From NCBI RefSeq assembly GCF_014635545.1, contig NZ_BMDA01000001.1:2032259-2096258 (forward strand): a DNA stretch of 64,000 nt. Reading direction: 5' to 3'. The stretch comes from Acinetobacter courvalinii. Its GTDB lineage: Bacteria > Pseudomonadota > Gammaproteobacteria > Pseudomonadales > Moraxellaceae. Below are positions 37,406 through 48,542 of the stretch, one piece after another; position 1 is the first letter of the stretch; each line of letters starts with the position of its first letter. The position numbers and the translations under genes are program-made. The notes beneath the pieces were generated by a model that did not search any database, was not told the DNA's origin, and saw only the letters and a program-made list of their open reading frames with translations.

Positions 37406-38488
37406 TTAAATCACTTGCCCGATCACTGCAATAATCGCGACCACAATTGAAAGGGGTAACACAATACGGATCGCAATACGCCACAGGTTATAGAACAGCT
37501 CATTGCTAAAGCCCATGGCTTTACGCAGATGACTGATCTTCATGATCCAGCCCGCAAACAAGGCATAGATCAGGCAAATGACCAGTCCCCATAGCATCAA
37601 TACAGTATTAAAAACTTGCTCAACTTGAGGCACTGCCCATACAACAACGGCTGCAAGTAAAATTGCCCATTGCACTACAACCGCCAGCTGGCGCTGCGCC
37701 AGTTGCTCTTTTGCAAACTGGATTAATAAAGCAGCTGACATCAGGGCAGCAAAACCCCAGGCCAACGCAGGCAACTGAGCCTGAATCGAGAAGAAACCAA
37801 ATGCAATCACGGCAAGCAGTTGAGCTATCCAGATCGGCAACACTGAAGTGGTTGCAGCTTCCTGCTTTTTCACTATCGCCAGACTACTCTGCCAATATAA
37901 GCCCAAACCTAGACCACTTGCGACCAAGGCCAGCACGGTCGCATTGCCCCACTCGCTAAACTCCACACCTGTCCAGTGCCAAGCCTGTAACTGGGTGCCC
38001 ATCACATTAGCAAGAACGAACGCAGCAACCACACCAATGGTGGTCAAAGCAATCAGGAATTGACGAGGAATAAAAGAAAGTGCAAATGCCACAAGCGCAA
38101 GAATCGCGAACAGGATCTGACTCGAAATATTAGATGCCAGTTGCGCATTCACCACATGGCTTGCAGTGCTTAATACGCTACCTGCAAAAAACGGGACGAA
38201 AACAACTGCTAACCAGCCAACCAGGCGCCATTTTGGTGAAGCATCGGCATCACGGGTCAGGCTTGAAAGGGCTTGCAATGCAGTGGTTTGTGAACGCTTC
38301 GCTAAAGCGATTTCAAGATAGCCGATTGGCAGTGCCAATAAAATCATGGTCCCTAACCAGAGCAACCAGAAATCGAATTGACGATCAATCTGGATACCCA
38401 CCGTCGGTGCCAATGTGGTAATCATGACAAAAGATAGGCAAAACGCCATCACTGGGGCAAACCAGCGTGACAGAGTTGTGTCCTGCAT
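37406..38488 (-). CDS. Ten-to-eleven-helix membrane protein, distantly NSS/SNF transporter-like
   Basis: 360 residues, almost entirely hydrophobic, with about ten helices. LLALPIGYLEIALAKRS resembles the end of helix 2 of sodium:neurotransmitter symporters (LPxxxxE-x-ALG), and the overall spacing fits a shortened member. The first-helix WRFP-type motif of active NSS carriers is not seen, so substrate transport is doubtful. It overlaps functionally with the RnfH-like gene (no gap). Identity is tentative. Confidence 0.6.
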   Translation of the reverse strand: MQDTTLSRWFAPVMAFCLSFVMITTLAPTVGIQIDRQFDFWLLWLGTMILLALPIGYLEIALAKRSQTTALQALSSLTRDADASPKWRLVGWLAVVFVPFFAGSVLSTASHVVNAQLASNISSQILFAILALVAFALSFIPRQFLIALTTIGVVAAFVLANVMGTQLQAWHWTGVEFSEWGNATVLALVASGLGLGLYWQSSLAIVKKQEAATTSVLPIWIAQLLAVIAFGFFSIQAQLPALAWGFAALMSAALLIQFAKEQLAQRQLAVVVQWAILLAAVVVWAVPQVEQVFNTVLMLWGLVICLIYALFAGWIMKISHLRKAMGFSNELFYNLWRIAIRIVLPLSIVVAIIAVIGQVI

Positions 38489-38601
38489 AATGCATTCCTT
38501 GAAAAATCTTTGAACTCATTGCGCTTTATGGTGTTTGCAATGAAATATTCAATCTATTTTGCCTTTCTCACGCTTGAAAATCAAAACAAAAGATCGCAAA
38601 A

Positions 38602-38636
38602 GAAAAAAGCAAATCACCTCGTCAAGATGATTTGCT
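38602..38636 (-). terminator. Terminator of the hemerythrin gene
   Basis: AGCAAATCA (38608-38616) pairs with TGATTTGCT (38628-38636); the minus strand continues with TTTTTTCTTTT. Confidence 0.7.
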
Positions 38637-38735
38637 GCGCACCAGTTATTATTTTATTCATTCGACCCCCTGTATATCACTCATACCAACCTTATTATTA
38701 TTTATAACAAGGGATCTTTTTTTATTATCTTATTA

Positions 38736-39191
38736 TTATGAGAAGAATCGAGAAAACCAGTTCTTCCCTTTTTTCTTTTCATTTTCTTTAATAATACCAA
38801 TCATATTTTCTTTGACGGCACCGACATAATCGGCATCATCATGACGAATATGATTAATCAACCACTTTGATAGTGCTTCATGTAGCTCACTATCAATTTC
38901 CTGCCCCAATTCAAAACGCTGACGATAAGTCTCTATCTTTTTGATAAATAAGTCATGTACCCGTTTATGCGGCACACGATATTTATAATTTGCTTCTTCC
39001 TGCAAACTTTCTTCAAAGGTAAAATGAGACTGGGTATAATCAATAATATTATCCAGAATCCCCTTTAACTTTGCACGATCATCTTCTTCTTTTAATTCAT
39101 CAATTTCATTAATATAATCTAGAATACGACGATGTTGATCATCGATCACCTCGATTCCTGTATTATATTCGACAGACCATTTCATACCCAT
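38736..39191 (-). CDS. Bacteriohemerythrin
   Basis: 151 residues from ATG 39191 (GGGG six bases upstream; a TTG at 39203 would add four residues). The di-iron ligands of hemerythrin are visible in order: IDDQHRRI, HFTFEE, HKRVH and HIRHDDAD. These bind O2 reversibly in a four-helix bundle, for oxygen storage or sensing. It stands alone with its own terminator. The AT-rich 280 bases upstream (to 39474) hold no other gene. Confidence 0.92.
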   Translation of the reverse strand: MGMKWSVEYNTGIEVIDDQHRRILDYINEIDELKEEDDRAKLKGILDNIIDYTQSHFTFEESLQEEANYKYRVPHKRVHDLFIKKIETYRQRFELGQEIDSELHEALSKWLINHIRHDDADYVGAVKENMIGIIKENEKKKGKNWFSRFFS

Positions 39192-39474
39192 ATCGAACCC
39201 CAAACCATATTTGATTTATTGAATACGGATATAATATCGGTAAAGTATTTAAATAAAAACGCAGCATTTTTGTCAGGTTTGCATTTTTTATTAAAAAAAC
39301 ATAATAAACTATTGTTTTATATTTAATTTAATATTTTTACCGATCAAAACACTCAAGTATTTTTTAACCAGTAAGAAAACTATCTATCTAATTTTATTGA
39401 TATAACCAGAAAAATGAGTACTAATTTTTTTAATAAAAACAGTTAAAACATATATTCTGGTTATATCTTCGATA

Positions 39475-40323
39475 TTAATATTGGTCTGCTTTGGTGATTC
39501 GTTTTAATGCTGGATTTTCTGCCTCGCGGATTAAACGCTCGACTCGGGTTAAAGCATGCAAAATCGGTTTGCCACACTGAAATAAGATCATTTCCCCCGG
39601 CTGGTAGGCAGTCCACGCTTCGTTATGCGTTAAAGGTTCTGTGGTAATCACTGCCACACGATCGTCAGGCGTCGTGACCTGACTAAAATCAACTTCGACA
39701 TCGAGATCAATTAAGTGTGCATGCTGGAAAGGGTATTCGCGTACCAGCCAGTGCAATTTGGTGGTGGCATAGCTATACAGCGCCTTGCCATTGGACAAAC
39801 AAAAATTGAAAGTTCCATGCTCGGCAATTTGTGGAGAAATGCGCTGCAATAATGAAAAAATTTCTTCTAAACTTGGCTCGGTATAACCAAATGCCTCAAC
39901 CATCTGATCGAGTAAATAGCAAAATGCCAGTTCACTATCGGTATTACCAACCGGTTCGAAACGACCGCTTAATTCAGGTTTAAAGTCATGCAAATCGCCA
40001 TTATGGGCAAAAATCCAGTGTCGGCCCCACAACTCTCGCAAGAAAGGATGTGAGTTCTCCAGATTGATTTTGCCTTGAGTCGCTTTACGGATATGCGCAA
40101 TGACATTACGAGATTTGATCGGATAGTTACGAATCAGATCGGCAATCGGAGATTCGACTGCAGACTGGTTATCGACAAATAGGCGGCAAGCCTTATCTTC
40201 AAAGAATGCGATACCAAAACCATCACAATGATCAGACGTGACCCCTGCTCGTTGGGAAAACCCACGAAACGAAAAGGTAATATCTGTCGGGGTAGCACAA
40301 TTCATTCCTAATAGCTGGCACAT
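39475..40323 (-). CDS. Class II glutamine amidotransferase (YafJ-like)
   Basis: 282 residues. Cys-2 is the Ntn nucleophile (MCQLLGMN). SDHCDGFGIAFFED, AHIRKATQGKI and HNGDLHDF are the amidotransferase class II motifs. YafJ-type proteins stand alone without a synthase domain and the acceptor is unknown. The gene is monocistronic. Confidence 0.9.
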   Translation of the reverse strand: MCQLLGMNCATPTDITFSFRGFSQRAGVTSDHCDGFGIAFFEDKACRLFVDNQSAVESPIADLIRNYPIKSRNVIAHIRKATQGKINLENSHPFLRELWGRHWIFAHNGDLHDFKPELSGRFEPVGNTDSELAFCYLLDQMVEAFGYTEPSLEEIFSLLQRISPQIAEHGTFNFCLSNGKALYSYATTKLHWLVREYPFQHAHLIDLDVEVDFSQVTTPDDRVAVITTEPLTHNEAWTAYQPGEMILFQCGKPILHALTRVERLIREAENPALKRITKADQY

Positions 40324-40422
40324 ATCTTTTAACTATCTAACATCTATGCCTATTGTGCATGAGGTTGAGATCGCTTGTAAATCTGAATATGTGCTCACTA
40401 TTAGATTAAGAATGATAAAGCA

Positions 40423-41199
40423 CTAACGCTGCACCATTTTGTTCATGACAAAAGACATGGCAATCTTGTTCACTTCCAGAAACACAAAATAATCCAGACA
40501 TTTAAAGTCTTCATCATAAAATGCCTGTTTTGAAAGTTTCGACTGCATACCCAAATAGGTCTGGAATAGTTTTGGCATGCGCTCATCTTGTGGAAAGCTA
40601 TAGTCAGGACGTTCTGGTTCAAATATACGCTTTGAGCGAATATCAATACTTTGATGCTCACCTAGTTGCTGAATCTGGCGATGGGTATAATAAGTACGGG
40701 CCAGATTATCATCTAAATGGATACTGACACAGCCCATTAAATATTTGGCACGCATTGACCATAATACTTTAGGCACCAGATTCAACCATAGCATGGAGAG
40801 TGCTTTACCAGAACGAAATTGAGGGTGAACACAGGTTCGACCAATTTCTAAAACACTCGGTAAATGTGATAAATGCGGAACAATTTCAAATTCTTGCGCG
40901 CTGTAGCTCTGCCCGATTTCATGGCCTTGAAATAATTTCAAGCGGGTATAGGCAACAATTTCACCTGTCCACTTCTCACGTAAAACGGCATGTTCACAGC
41001 CAAAATCATACAGGTCCTGATCTAAACCGTCTTCAAAAGACATGCCAAACTGATGGCTAAATTGCGTCGCTCTAAAACGTTGTACATCTTGTAATTCTTT
41101 TAAATTATCCACCCATTCAAAACGGAACTGGTTTTGAGCTGGTTTGTGGCGTAAAGGTAAAGTCAATGTCTGGCGATATTGATTTAATTTTTCTAGCAT
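40423..41199 (-). CDS. GNAT acyltransferase of the OlsB/hemolysin-like type (Acetyltransf_5)
   Basis: 258 residues. The FRATQFSHQFGM and DFGCEHAVLREKWTGEIVAY order matches the OlsB branch, where ornithine is acylated to start ornithine-lipid synthesis. SVLEIGRTCVHPQFRSGKAL is the acyl-CoA/ACP-binding motif. OlsA, the second enzyme, is not next to it, though a PlsC-type acyltransferase lies at 47601. A related acyltransferase role is possible. Confidence 0.75.
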   Translation of the reverse strand: MLEKLNQYRQTLTLPLRHKPAQNQFRFEWVDNLKELQDVQRFRATQFSHQFGMSFEDGLDQDLYDFGCEHAVLREKWTGEIVAYTRLKLFQGHEIGQSYSAQEFEIVPHLSHLPSVLEIGRTCVHPQFRSGKALSMLWLNLVPKVLWSMRAKYLMGCVSIHLDDNLARTYYTHRQIQQLGEHQSIDIRSKRIFEPERPDYSFPQDERMPKLFQTYLGMQSKLSKQAFYDEDFKCLDYFVFLEVNKIAMSFVMNKMVQR

Positions 41200-41280
41200 A
41201 ATGAAAGCTCCTTATGACTAGCTTTACCTTAAAGCGTGTAAATGACATTGAGATGACTAAAACATGAACAACACATGACG

Positions 41281-41306
41281 AAAAAAAGAGGCCCTATTCA
41301 GGCCTC
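41281..41306 (-). terminator. argB terminator
   Basis: GAGGCC (41288-41293) pairs with GGCCTC (41301-41306); the minus strand continues into a T-rich run. Confidence 0.75.
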
Positions 41307-41325
41307 AATTTTTTAATCGGCAGAA

Positions 41326-43660
<2,335 letters not shown>

Positions 43661-43798
43661 AGCAAGCCCCTATTTTTATAATCATTCTGATTATGCAAGA
43701 TGGCGAAATTATTAAGTAATTAACTAACCCTTGTTCAGAAAAATTAAAATAATTAATCAGTTGCTTTGTAATATACTTTAAACAAACAATCAATATGA

Positions 43799-43833
43799 AA
43801 AATGCAACGTTTTCCAGTAAAACATTGCATTTT
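43799..43833 (-). terminator. Extended hairpin between dut and algC
   Basis: AAAATGCAA (43799-43807) pairs with TTGCATTTT (43825-43833), and inside it GTTTT (43809-43813) pairs with AAAAC (43819-43823), with one C/A mismatch between. It lies 21 bases past the dut stop and may terminate rep-dut transcripts. Confidence 0.6.
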
Positions 43834-43853
43834 AAGTGATATTTACCGGAAAC

Positions 43854-44306
43854 TTATTGTTGACCAGTATGTCCAAAACCACCCGCACCACGCTCGGTAG
43901 CCACAAATTCACTGACTTGTTCAAACTCAGCTTGTACCACAGGTACCAGCACATATTGTGCCAAACGCTCACCTGGCTCTAAACGGAAGGTGTTTTGACC
44001 ACGGTTCCAGACCGAGACCATCAATTCGCCTTGATAATCTGAATCAATCAAACCGACCAGGTTGCCTAAAACGATCCCGTGTTTATGACCTAGACCTGAA
44101 CGCGGTAAAATCAAACCTGCAAAGTTTGGATCTTCGATATAAATCGCCAAACCGGTTTTCACTAGAACCGTTTCACCTGGTGCAATATCAATCGCTGCAT
44201 CTAAACATGCACGTAAATCTAAACCTGCCGAACCTGTGGTGGCATAAGAAGGCAAAGCCCACTCTTGACCTAAACGCGCATCTAATACTTTAACTTGGAC
44301 TTTCAT
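43854..44306 (-). CDS. dut: dUTP diphosphatase
   Basis: 150 residues, trimeric dUTPase. Motifs: [34 protein letters not shown] and [13 protein letters not shown]. Hydrolyses dUTP to dUMP, keeping uracil out of DNA. Starts 23 bases after rep. Confidence 0.96.
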   Translation of the reverse strand: MKVQVKVLDARLGQEWALPSYATTGSAGLDLRACLDAAIDIAPGETVLVKTGLAIYIEDPNFAGLILPRSGLGHKHGIVLGNLVGLIDSDYQGELMVSVWNRGQNTFRLEPGERLAQYVLVPVVQAEFEQVSEFVATERGAGGFGHTGQQ

Positions 44307-44329
44307 TACAACTTCCTACTTACAAACTT

Positions 44330-46369
44330 TTATCGTTTCAACAATGCTTTTAAATTGGCAAGATACTGCTGCGCCTGCTCTTTTGGATCGACATTCGGTG
44401 CCAGTTTCTTTTTACGGCCATGCCATTCCAGATCGTCTTGCGGCATTTCATCTAGGAAACGACTTGGGGTCATTTGACGCATTTGCCCGCCATTCTTACG
44501 CTGTTCTGCCAGAGTCAAAGTTAAGCCCTGACGCGCACGGGTAATGCCCACATACATCAAACGGCGTTCTTCTTCGATGGTTTCCGATGCAATCGAGTTC
44601 TTATGCGGTAACAGTTCTTCTTCTAGACCGATCATATACACATAAGGAAACTCCAGCCCCTTTGCCGCATGCAACGTCAACAAGTTCACCTTATCGGTGT
44701 CTTCTTCTTCCTGTTGCTGCTCGAGCATATCCAGCAATACCAGTTTGCGAATTACACTTTCAATATTTTTCTCATCGACATCATCGGTTCGATTCAACAG
44801 GTTTTGAATACTGCTATACAAACTTTCGATACTGTCGAGCTTGGTTTTTTCCTGGGCAGGTGTTGCGGCCTGTTCGCGGATATAATCGATATAGCCCGCT
44901 TCATTGATCATTTGACGAACCTTTGGCATCGGCTCATCATCATCAAGTAACTCACGGGTAAATGTCGCGATAAAATCTGCAAACTCATGCAATTGGGTGG
45001 CCGCTTTCTTCGGCAACACCATGCTTAGGCGCTGATCAGACGATGCCGTAAGCAAAGACAGGGTATTCTCCTGTGCAAATAAACCGAGTTTTTCCAAAGT
45101 CACCGGGCCAATGGCACGTTTTGGCGTATTAATAATACGCAAGAATGCACTGTCATCTTCAGGGTTAATGATAAGACGCAAATAGCTCATCACATCCTTA
45201 ATCTCGGCACGCGCGAAGAAGGACTGACCACCCGACAATTTATAAGGAATCTGCATCTGGCGCAGTTGGGTTTCGATTACGCGAGCCTGGAAGTTACCAC
45301 GATACAAGATCGCATAATCTTTCCAGTTTTTACCGTTCATCAACTTATGCGTGATCAGGTCTTTCACCACGCGCTCTGCTTCATCATCGTCATTTAAGCA
45401 GGTAATCACGCGAATGCTTTCACCATGCCCCTTATCACTCCACAATTTCTTGTCGAAAATATGCGGGTTATTCTCAATTACGGCATTGGCCGCTTTTAAA
45501 ATACGACTGGTCGAGCGATAATTCTGTTCAAGCTTAATCACTTTGAGATTATGGAAGTCTTCTTTCAATAACGCCATATTTTCAGGCTTGGCACCACGCC
45601 ATGCATAAATCGACTGGTCATCGTCACCTACGGCAGTGAACTGCCCCATCACCCCAACCAATAGCTTGACCAGAGTATATTGCGCAGTGTTGGTATCCTG
45701 ATATTCATCGACCAGCAAATAGCGAACACGGTTTTGCCATTTATCCCGTACTTCAGCATTTTCCTGAAGCAAACGTGTCGGCATGACAATCAGGTCATCA
45801 AAGTCTACCGCGTTATAGGCACGCAAGTTACGCTCATACAGCTGATAAAGATGGGCAAACTGGACGTCTTCAACCGTTTCACAAGTTGAATGGGCTTGTT
45901 CTGGAACGATCAGGTCATTTTTCCAGTCCGAAATTTTCTTCATTGCCTTGGCCAGCAGCTCTTTACTCTCTGCCCCTGACAAGTTGTCACGCTGCATCAA
46001 ATCCATCAGGATTCGCTTACAGTCGTCCGCATCTAAGATAGAAAAGTTGTTTTTAAGCGGTAAGTGTTTTAATTCGAGACGGAGTAAATTCAAACCAAAA
46101 GTATGGAAGGTCGAAACCGAAAGTCCTTTTGCTTCTTCACGTGACAGTAATTTACCGACACGCTCCTTCATTTCACGTGCGGCCTTATTGGTAAAGGTCA
46201 TTGCGGTAATACGGTAGGCTGGAATGCCACATTGCTGTACTAGGAAAGCCACTTTTCGGGTAATCACCGATGTTTTACCCGAACCTGCACCTGCGAGTAC
46301 CAACAAAGGCCCCTGAACATATTTCATGGCTTCAAGTTGCTTGTCATTAAGTTGACTGGCAGATGACAT
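44330..46369 (-). CDS. rep: ATP-dependent DNA helicase Rep (superfamily 1A)
   Basis: 679 residues, UvrD/Rep family. Walker A GAGSGKTSVITRK, LLVDEYQDTNTAQYTL, GDDDQSIYAWRGA, VKLEQNYRS and LLTLHAAKGLEFPYVYMIG mark the helicase motifs. A 3'-5' helicase that clears proteins ahead of replication forks. Rep is preferred over UvrD from overall length and the C-terminus. Confidence 0.93.
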   Translation of the reverse strand: MSSASQLNDKQLEAMKYVQGPLLVLAGAGSGKTSVITRKVAFLVQQCGIPAYRITAMTFTNKAAREMKERVGKLLSREEAKGLSVSTFHTFGLNLLRLELKHLPLKNNFSILDADDCKRILMDLMQRDNLSGAESKELLAKAMKKISDWKNDLIVPEQAHSTCETVEDVQFAHLYQLYERNLRAYNAVDFDDLIVMPTRLLQENAEVRDKWQNRVRYLLVDEYQDTNTAQYTLVKLLVGVMGQFTAVGDDDQSIYAWRGAKPENMALLKEDFHNLKVIKLEQNYRSTSRILKAANAVIENNPHIFDKKLWSDKGHGESIRVITCLNDDDEAERVVKDLITHKLMNGKNWKDYAILYRGNFQARVIETQLRQMQIPYKLSGGQSFFARAEIKDVMSYLRLIINPEDDSAFLRIINTPKRAIGPVTLEKLGLFAQENTLSLLTASSDQRLSMVLPKKAATQLHEFADFIATFTRELLDDDEPMPKVRQMINEAGYIDYIREQAATPAQEKTKLDSIESLYSSIQNLLNRTDDVDEKNIESVIRKLVLLDMLEQQQEEEDTDKVNLLTLHAAKGLEFPYVYMIGLEEELLPHKNSIASETIEEERRLMYVGITRARQGLTLTLAEQRKNGGQMRQMTPSRFLDEMPQDDLEWHGRKKKLAPNVDPKEQAQQYLANLKALLKR

Positions 46370-46525
46370 TGGTTATTCCTCTCTCGTTTCCGAGCCTGAT
46401 TTTTCGAGCACAATTATAGACATCTATGTTTTAGAAACCCAATAGTAAATCCAGGGATATGTATAAATTATGATGCCTTGTACAAATGCTGCGCCACGGC
46501 TTGTCGCCTGACTGGATAGACAATA

Positions 46526-46552
46526 AAAAAACCACCCGAAGGTGGTTTTTTA
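46526..46552 (-). terminator. Terminator of the OmpA-like lipoprotein gene
   Basis: AAAACCACC-cgaa-GGTGGTTTT (46529-46550) with further A/T on both sides. Confidence 0.85.
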
Positions 46553-46566
46553 GAAATCAGTAAAAA

Positions 46567-47220
46567 TTACTGTTTTGCATAAATGCTGATTTCTACACGA
46601 CGGTTTTGCTCTTTACCAGCAGCAGTCGCGTTTGAAGCGATCGGGTTAGAAGAACCATAACCTTGCGCATCGATACGGCTAGAAGATACGCCTTGACCAG
46701 CTAAGTAGTTCTTCACTGATTGCGCACGTGCTTGAGATAATGGGATGTTGATTGAATCGTTACCGGTATTATCTGTATAACCCGTTACCAAGATCGCACT
46801 CTTGTTATCTTCACCTAAAGTTTGCGCTACTTTGTTTAAAGTGCTGTAGAAGTTAGGTTTGATGTTTGATTTGTTAGTATCAAAAGTAATGCTACCCGGC
46901 ATAATTAACTGAACAGAACCATCTGGGTTACGACCTACTTCTACGCCAGTACCAGCCATTTGCTCACGTAATTTTTTCTCTTTATTGTCGAGATATAAAC
47001 CACCAGCAGCACCAAGAACAGCACCGATTGCCGCAGCACGGTTGTTTTGTTTACTTGTATTTGCGTTACCTTTAGATACGCCATAACCTGCTGCTGCACC
47101 AATTAATGCACCTAAAGCAGATTTGTCATATTCTACGCCACCGATGTTATTACCAGTCGTTTGGCAACCAGAAAGTACCAATCCAGCCCCTACGAGTGTT
47201 GAAATTACTAATGCACGCAT
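46567..47220 (-). CDS. OmpA-family peptidoglycan-binding lipoprotein
   Basis: 217 residues. Lipobox LSGC (Cys-19), a glycine-zipper segment ALGALIGAAAGYGVSKG with a second GAVLGAAGG, then an OmpA C-terminal domain with GYTDNTGNDS, NIPLSQARAQSVKNYL and EQNRRVEI. Related to YiaD-type proteins that link the outer membrane to peptidoglycan. AGGAGC precedes the ATG. Confidence 0.92.
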   Translation of the reverse strand: MRALVISTLVGAGLVLSGCQTTGNNIGGVEYDKSALGALIGAAAGYGVSKGNANTSKQNNRAAAIGAVLGAAGGLYLDNKEKKLREQMAGTGVEVGRNPDGSVQLIMPGSITFDTNKSNIKPNFYSTLNKVAQTLGEDNKSAILVTGYTDNTGNDSINIPLSQARAQSVKNYLAGQGVSSSRIDAQGYGSSNPIASNATAAGKEQNRRVEISIYAKQ

Positions 47221-47600
47221 TGCGTAGCTCCTGTCTATGTATTTTGTTGTCTGGACAAATAATGAATGAGAAAACGGCCCTAGACCATTGATATTTTGTT
47301 AATAATAAACACTTTATTTGTATTTTTGTAATATTTTGATGCATTTTACTTGAATAAAGCATCACAATTTCTTCATGTTTATGCTTTTCACACAATATTT
47401 TTTTTATGTGACCCTCATCACACGGATACCTTTTCTGATCTCAACCAGGGAAAACCGGTATTTAATCGGAAAAAGTAGCTTTATGCCGTTTAAATATATA
47501 AAAATTGTCAACTTCTGAAAATATACAGTTGTATTTCAACATCTGTTGTTTATAGTTGGAACATCTCATTTTTCAAACCTCTGCACTCAAGGCTCGATTT
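47221..47600. promoter_or_regulatory. Divergent region between OmpA-like gene and acyltransferase gene
   Basis: 380 AT-rich bases without a gene. The main feature is the CRP-type palindrome at 47407-47422. Promoters for both genes are presumed here, but no convincing hexamer pair was assigned. Confidence 0.5.
47407..47422. promoter_or_regulatory. Perfect CRP/Vfr-type binding palindrome
   Basis: TGTGA-CCCTCA-TCACA: both pentamers match the CRP core exactly with the correct 6-base spacer. It lies about 190 bases upstream of each flanking start codon. Confidence 0.6.
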
Positions 47601-48518
47601 ATGTCTAACGCCAATAAAAAAGCGTCCTTATTGCAAAAAGTCAGTAAAGGATTAACCGTTAGTTCAGTGATTACAGGCAGTACATTTTTTCATGGTCCTC
47701 CTGTCCTGGCATTAGGTTTAACCAAATTATTTAAAAAATCATCAAAAGTAGACGAAACCAATATTCAGATCACCAACAGCTGGCTCGGGGTAAATAACTG
47801 GTTAATTGACAATGTATTGCCAGATCTACACTGGGATATCAGCATTGATGAAAGCCTTGACCTGAATTTGCAGGGCCGATATATGATGATCTGCAACCAT
47901 CAAAGCTGGGTCGATACCACAGTCAATCAATATTTTGGCCTAACCCGTATGCCGCTGACCCGCTTCTTTACCAAATGGGAACTCATTTTTATTCCATTTG
48001 TCGGGCAGGCATTCAAAATCCTCGGCTTCCCGATGATGAAACGTCACACCAAAGAGCAAATCGCAAAGAATCCGGAACTCAAATCGCGTGATATGCTGGA
48101 AGCACGTAAAGCCTGTGAACAGTTACTCAGTCAGCCTTTTACCTTACTCAACTATTTAGAAGGAACTCGCTTTACCCCTGAAAAACATACTGCACAGCAA
48201 TCCCCTTATCAGAACCTGCTTAAACCTAAAGCCGGTGGTCTGGCTTTAGCACTGAATATTCTCGGCGATAAAATTGATGCTTTGGTCGACATGACCATTG
48301 TTTATCCAGACGGTGCGCCGGGTTACGGCGAATTCTGGCTCGGTGATGTGTCTCGTATCGCTGTAGATTTACGTAAGATTGAAATTCCAGACTGGGTACT
48401 GGGTGGTCATTATGAAGATGACCCGGTTTACCGTGAACGCTTCCAAAAATGGGTGGACCAGATCTGGACTGAAAAAGACCAGCTGATTAGCCAAATGAAA
48501 GCCAGATACCAGCAATAG
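47601..48518 (+). CDS. 1-acylglycerol-3-phosphate-type acyltransferase (YihG-like)
   Basis: 305 residues from ATG 47601, preceded by AAGG at 8 bases; the longer frame uses a TTG at 47556. The acyltransferase motifs are NHQSWVDTT (HX4D), then YLEGTRFTPEKH (EGTR). YihG/PlsC-type enzymes acylate lysophospholipids at the inner membrane. The next gene starts 24 bases later and is probably in the same operon. Confidence 0.9.
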   Translation: MSNANKKASLLQKVSKGLTVSSVITGSTFFHGPPVLALGLTKLFKKSSKVDETNIQITNSWLGVNNWLIDNVLPDLHWDISIDESLDLNLQGRYMMICNHQSWVDTTVNQYFGLTRMPLTRFFTKWELIFIPFVGQAFKILGFPMMKRHTKEQIAKNPELKSRDMLEARKACEQLLSQPFTLLNYLEGTRFTPEKHTAQQSPYQNLLKPKAGGLALALNILGDKIDALVDMTIVYPDGAPGYGEFWLGDVSRIAVDLRKIEIPDWVLGGHYEDDPVYRERFQKWVDQIWTEKDQLISQMKARYQQ

Positions 48519-48542
48519 TTGCACAAGGAATTGTAGTAAGAC

